Assembly: GCA_029855985.1 (NCBI GenBank)
Contig: JAGSHR010000118.1
Location: 1 to 5,725, forward strand
Direction: 5' to 3'
DNA from: Candidatus Njordarchaeota archaeon
GTDB lineage: Archaea; Thermoproteota; JANJXX01; Panguiarchaeales; Panguiarchaeaceae
Length of the DNA: 5,725 bases
Below are positions 3,973-5,725 of the stretch, one piece after another. The stretch's first letter is position 1, and every line of letters starts with the position of its first letter. The position numbers and the translations under genes were made by a program. The notes under the pieces were generated by a model that saw only the letters and a list, made by a program, of their open reading frames with translations, searched no databases and was not told the DNA's origin.

Positions 3973-5181
3973 TTAAGCTATTTTTATTACAGCTAAATAA
4001 TTTGCTATATCACTCGCTTGTGCTGTCCTGTCTGCCCCATAATTATGAACAGCGTACAATTCTAAATAATCTCCGGCTGTAAGTTCTACCACCGCTGAAC
4101 CTACCATCGCTAAATTATAAGCCGCACCTATTGGAACCATAGTATGTGGTCTAAAATTGAGCCCGTTTTTTCTTACCAACAAACCTGCGTGGTTCCCATC
4201 AGCTAATGATAATAATTTTACACTCGCAGAAATTAGATATTTCCCACTCTGTGTGCACGTCCATCGATGATTAGTATCATCAAATTCCCCCAATACATCA
4301 TAATTTGCGACTATATTTAACTTTGTCCATCCCACACTATCAGTAGGAACTAACTGGTCCGCAGCTAATTTGGCTTCACAAGCACTTTGCTTACCCCATT
4401 CTACAATACCATTCGAATATATTTTCCCAACTAAAGTTCCATTAGTATATATAGTTATCGTGTCATCATCATTCGCTATTATATATGAAGTCCCACCAAG
4501 ATTTATTATTTCTTTTACTTTACCTGAATTAAGTTCAGTTTGCAATACTCGCCCGTATGTAGTTCCATCTTGAATATCATCAAGATTATCGTTGGTTTTA
4601 CTAAGAGCATCAATATTAGAACAAGCAGTTGGCTTATCTGTACTCTCTAAAAAGGTTTCCATAAATGGTCTAATATTATAAGCTCCTAATGAGTTAGAAG
4701 CTACTGGCTGCCCGTTCGAATCGAATCCAAGAAAATGCCCTGCTCTTGCTTCTTTGTTAGGTAGTTCCAAAGATGTAACCTCGTCTGATACAGGAATCTT
4801 AATATTTCTGTTTATCTTCTCTTCCAACTGTTGAGCTATCATGGTCAGTTTATCAAACCCACTTTCAAGCGTTTCAGCGGGTAGCACATCTTTATTTCTG
4901 AAATCAGTTTCCTGCGTCAAAGGCACTTCTCTAACAATTGTGATCGTATAACCTGAAGCGTAGGTACTTGCTGTTGTTATCTTACCGCCATTCTCAAACC
5001 CGTTCGTAGCTGCAGTTACGGTATAATCTGTGTTCTCAGTCAGAATTGTTTCATTGCCATCCGGATCAGTCAGAACCACGTAAATATCCGAGCTTTGGAA
5101 TATCGGAAATGTAAAACTAAACTCAGTCTGTACCCCATCGCAGTTATACTGAACTTTATTTGATGTGTTTTGAAGTGCCAT
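3973..5181 (-). CDS. Tail fibre: T7 gp17-type N-domain with a C1q-like C-terminal head
   Basis: Residues 1-130 match the T7 tail-fibre N-terminal family that fixes short podovirus fibres to the tail. The start YNCDGVQTEFSFTFPIFQSS, the REVPLTQETDF segment (84-94) and LPAETLESGFDKLTMIAQQL (100-119) are diagnostic. LGFDSNGQPVAS (151-162) is a common linker after this domain. Residues about 163-270 form a shaft with short strands and turns (GTTYGRVLQTELNSG, TITIYTNGTLVGKIYSNG). Residues about 271-402 look like a C1q/TNF-type jelly roll (FDDTNHRWTCTQSGKYLISA, then AVVELTAGDYLELYAVHN), usual for trimeric receptor-binding heads. At 402 residues it is short for the family. Its start overlaps the preceding gene by 26 bases, and a GGGGG lies about 10 bases upstream. 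It should act on the virion surface in host recognition. Confidence 0.92.
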   Translation of the reverse strand: MALQNTSNKVQYNCDGVQTEFSFTFPIFQSSDIYVVLTDPDGNETILTENTDYTVTAATNGFENGGKITTASTYASGYTITIVREVPLTQETDFRNKDVLPAETLESGFDKLTMIAQQLEEKINRNIKIPVSDEVTSLELPNKEARAGHFLGFDSNGQPVASNSLGAYNIRPFMETFLESTDKPTACSNIDALSKTNDNLDDIQDGTTYGRVLQTELNSGKVKEIINLGGTSYIIANDDDTITIYTNGTLVGKIYSNGIVEWGKQSACEAKLAADQLVPTDSVGWTKLNIVANYDVLGEFDDTNHRWTCTQSGKYLISASVKLLSLADGNHAGLLVRKNGLNFRPHTMVPIGAAYNLAMVGSAVVELTAGDYLELYAVHNYGADRTAQASDIANYLAVIKIA

Positions 5182-5725
5182 GACTTTTTACCCCCAATTT
5201 TGCTAAATCTTTAATCGGTGTATATGGCAACCCGCTACCATAAGCAAGAATACCATATAACGAAAATAATAAATCTATTTGGTCTTGCTTCACTTTCTTT
5301 TTATTCTTTTGCTTTGCATGTACCGGTATACTGAATAAAGCTCCAAAGAACTCTTTAACAACTCTTGCAAAATCTGAAACTGGTATCTGCATGTCATACG
5401 AAAAGAACTTCCCCTTTTCAACATAGCTTACAATTGCAGGGATTAACCCTCTCAAGAAATAGAATGCCGAAGCTATATTATCTAAAATATAGAGTATAAA
5501 GTGTCTGCCTTCTTTCCTCTTCTTTAAGAGTTTATCATATCCATATCTAATTGCGGCAGGCCCCACCAGCATAGCAAAAATTGAACTCACAACTGCTCTT
5601 GCTAATTTCCCCAGAGCTTCTTTATCCCCAGTTCTCTTATAATCATCATAAGCTCTCGCTACTACGTTGTAAACCTGATTTGTAAATGAGCTGTACATTG
5701 TCAACATCTTTGAAAGAGGACTTCC
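5156..5725 (-). CDS. C-terminal part of a large phage protein, possibly a polyvalent or ejected virion protein
   Basis: The frame is open to the right edge. The six codons before the first ATG (5705-5707) read GSPLSK, so the gene almost certainly extends beyond the window and no true start is visible. The 189 visible residues include hydrophobic helices (VVSSIFAMLVGPAAIRYGY; FILYILDNIASAFYFLRGLI), a basic stretch (KQKNKKKVKQ) and a near-terminal IDLLFSLYGILAYGSGLPYT. The order of a GSPLSKMLTMYSSFTNQVYN start, membrane-like helices and a short GLP tail resembles the C-terminus of very large multi-domain phage proteins (large polyvalent proteins). These are thought to enter the host with the DNA. 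That link is from memory and moderate. The end overlaps the tail-fibre gene by 26 bases. Confidence 0.75.
   Translation of the reverse strand, partial: GSPLSKMLTMYSSFTNQVYNVVARAYDDYKRTGDKEALGKLARAVVSSIFAMLVGPAAIRYGYDKLLKKRKEGRHFILYILDNIASAFYFLRGLIPAIVSYVEKGKFFSYDMQIPVSDFARVVKEFFGALFSIPVHAKQKNKKKVKQDQIDLLFSLYGILAYGSGLPYTPIKDLAKLGVKSHGTSKHIK

Noticed and set aside
1..5725. tRNA genes, CRISPR arrays, insertion sequences, rho-independent terminators
   Set aside because: No cloverleaf, spaced direct repeats, transposase or GC-hairpin followed by a T-run was seen; gene gaps are too short to hold them.

Overview
This window looks like a piece of a tailed-phage genome from an environmental assembly, probably a podovirus-like phage of a Gram-negative host. 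The phage assignment rests on a tail-fibre gene with a T7 gp17-type N-terminal domain, a lysis-type cassette, very small genes, overlapping stop and start codons, strong Shine-Dalgarno (SD) sites placed inside upstream genes, and almost no intergenic DNA. Every credible gene is on the minus strand, so the transcript reads from high to low coordinates. No promoter, terminator, tRNA, CRISPR array or insertion sequence was seen. The DNA is AT-rich. The host cannot be named; 'Gram-negative' is inferred only from the spanin-like proteins.

In transcription order the window holds: (1) the C-terminal part of a protein running off the right edge, resembling the membrane-rich tail of large polyvalent or ejected virion proteins (5156-5725); (2) a 402-aa tail fibre with a T7-type attachment domain and a C1q/TNF-like C-terminal head (3973-5181); (3) an 87-aa conserved-type phage protein (3685-3948); (4) a probable M15-type zinc peptidase endolysin (3206-3682); (5) a 60-aa helical protein (3031-3213); (6) a 48-aa basic Cys-containing protein (2883-3029); (7) a 103-aa basic protein (2565-2876); (8) a 94-aa membrane-anchored coiled coil (2284-2568); (9) two long genes that overlap almost completely in different frames, an Rz-like protein (1906-2280) and a signal-peptide/coiled-coil/C-terminal-membrane protein (1854-2276); (10) a 63-aa holin-like protein with two membrane segments (1652-1843); (11) an 89-aa GTG-started protein (1399-1668); and (12) at least 458 residues of a beta-rich tail or adhesin-like protein that starts with TTG and runs off the left edge (35-1409).

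Genes 4 and 8-10 make up a plausible lysis cassette (peptidase, membrane-anchored coiled coils, holin-like protein) set between two receptor-binding or tail-surface genes. The strongest observation is the dual-coding locus at 1854-2280. One SD serves two start codons four bases apart, and each frame encodes a coherent membrane/coiled-coil protein for over 120 codons.

The first 34 bases are not biological. They carry the Illumina Nextera read-1 transposase adapter, so the left end of the contig is artificial and the plus-strand open frame starting there is spurious.
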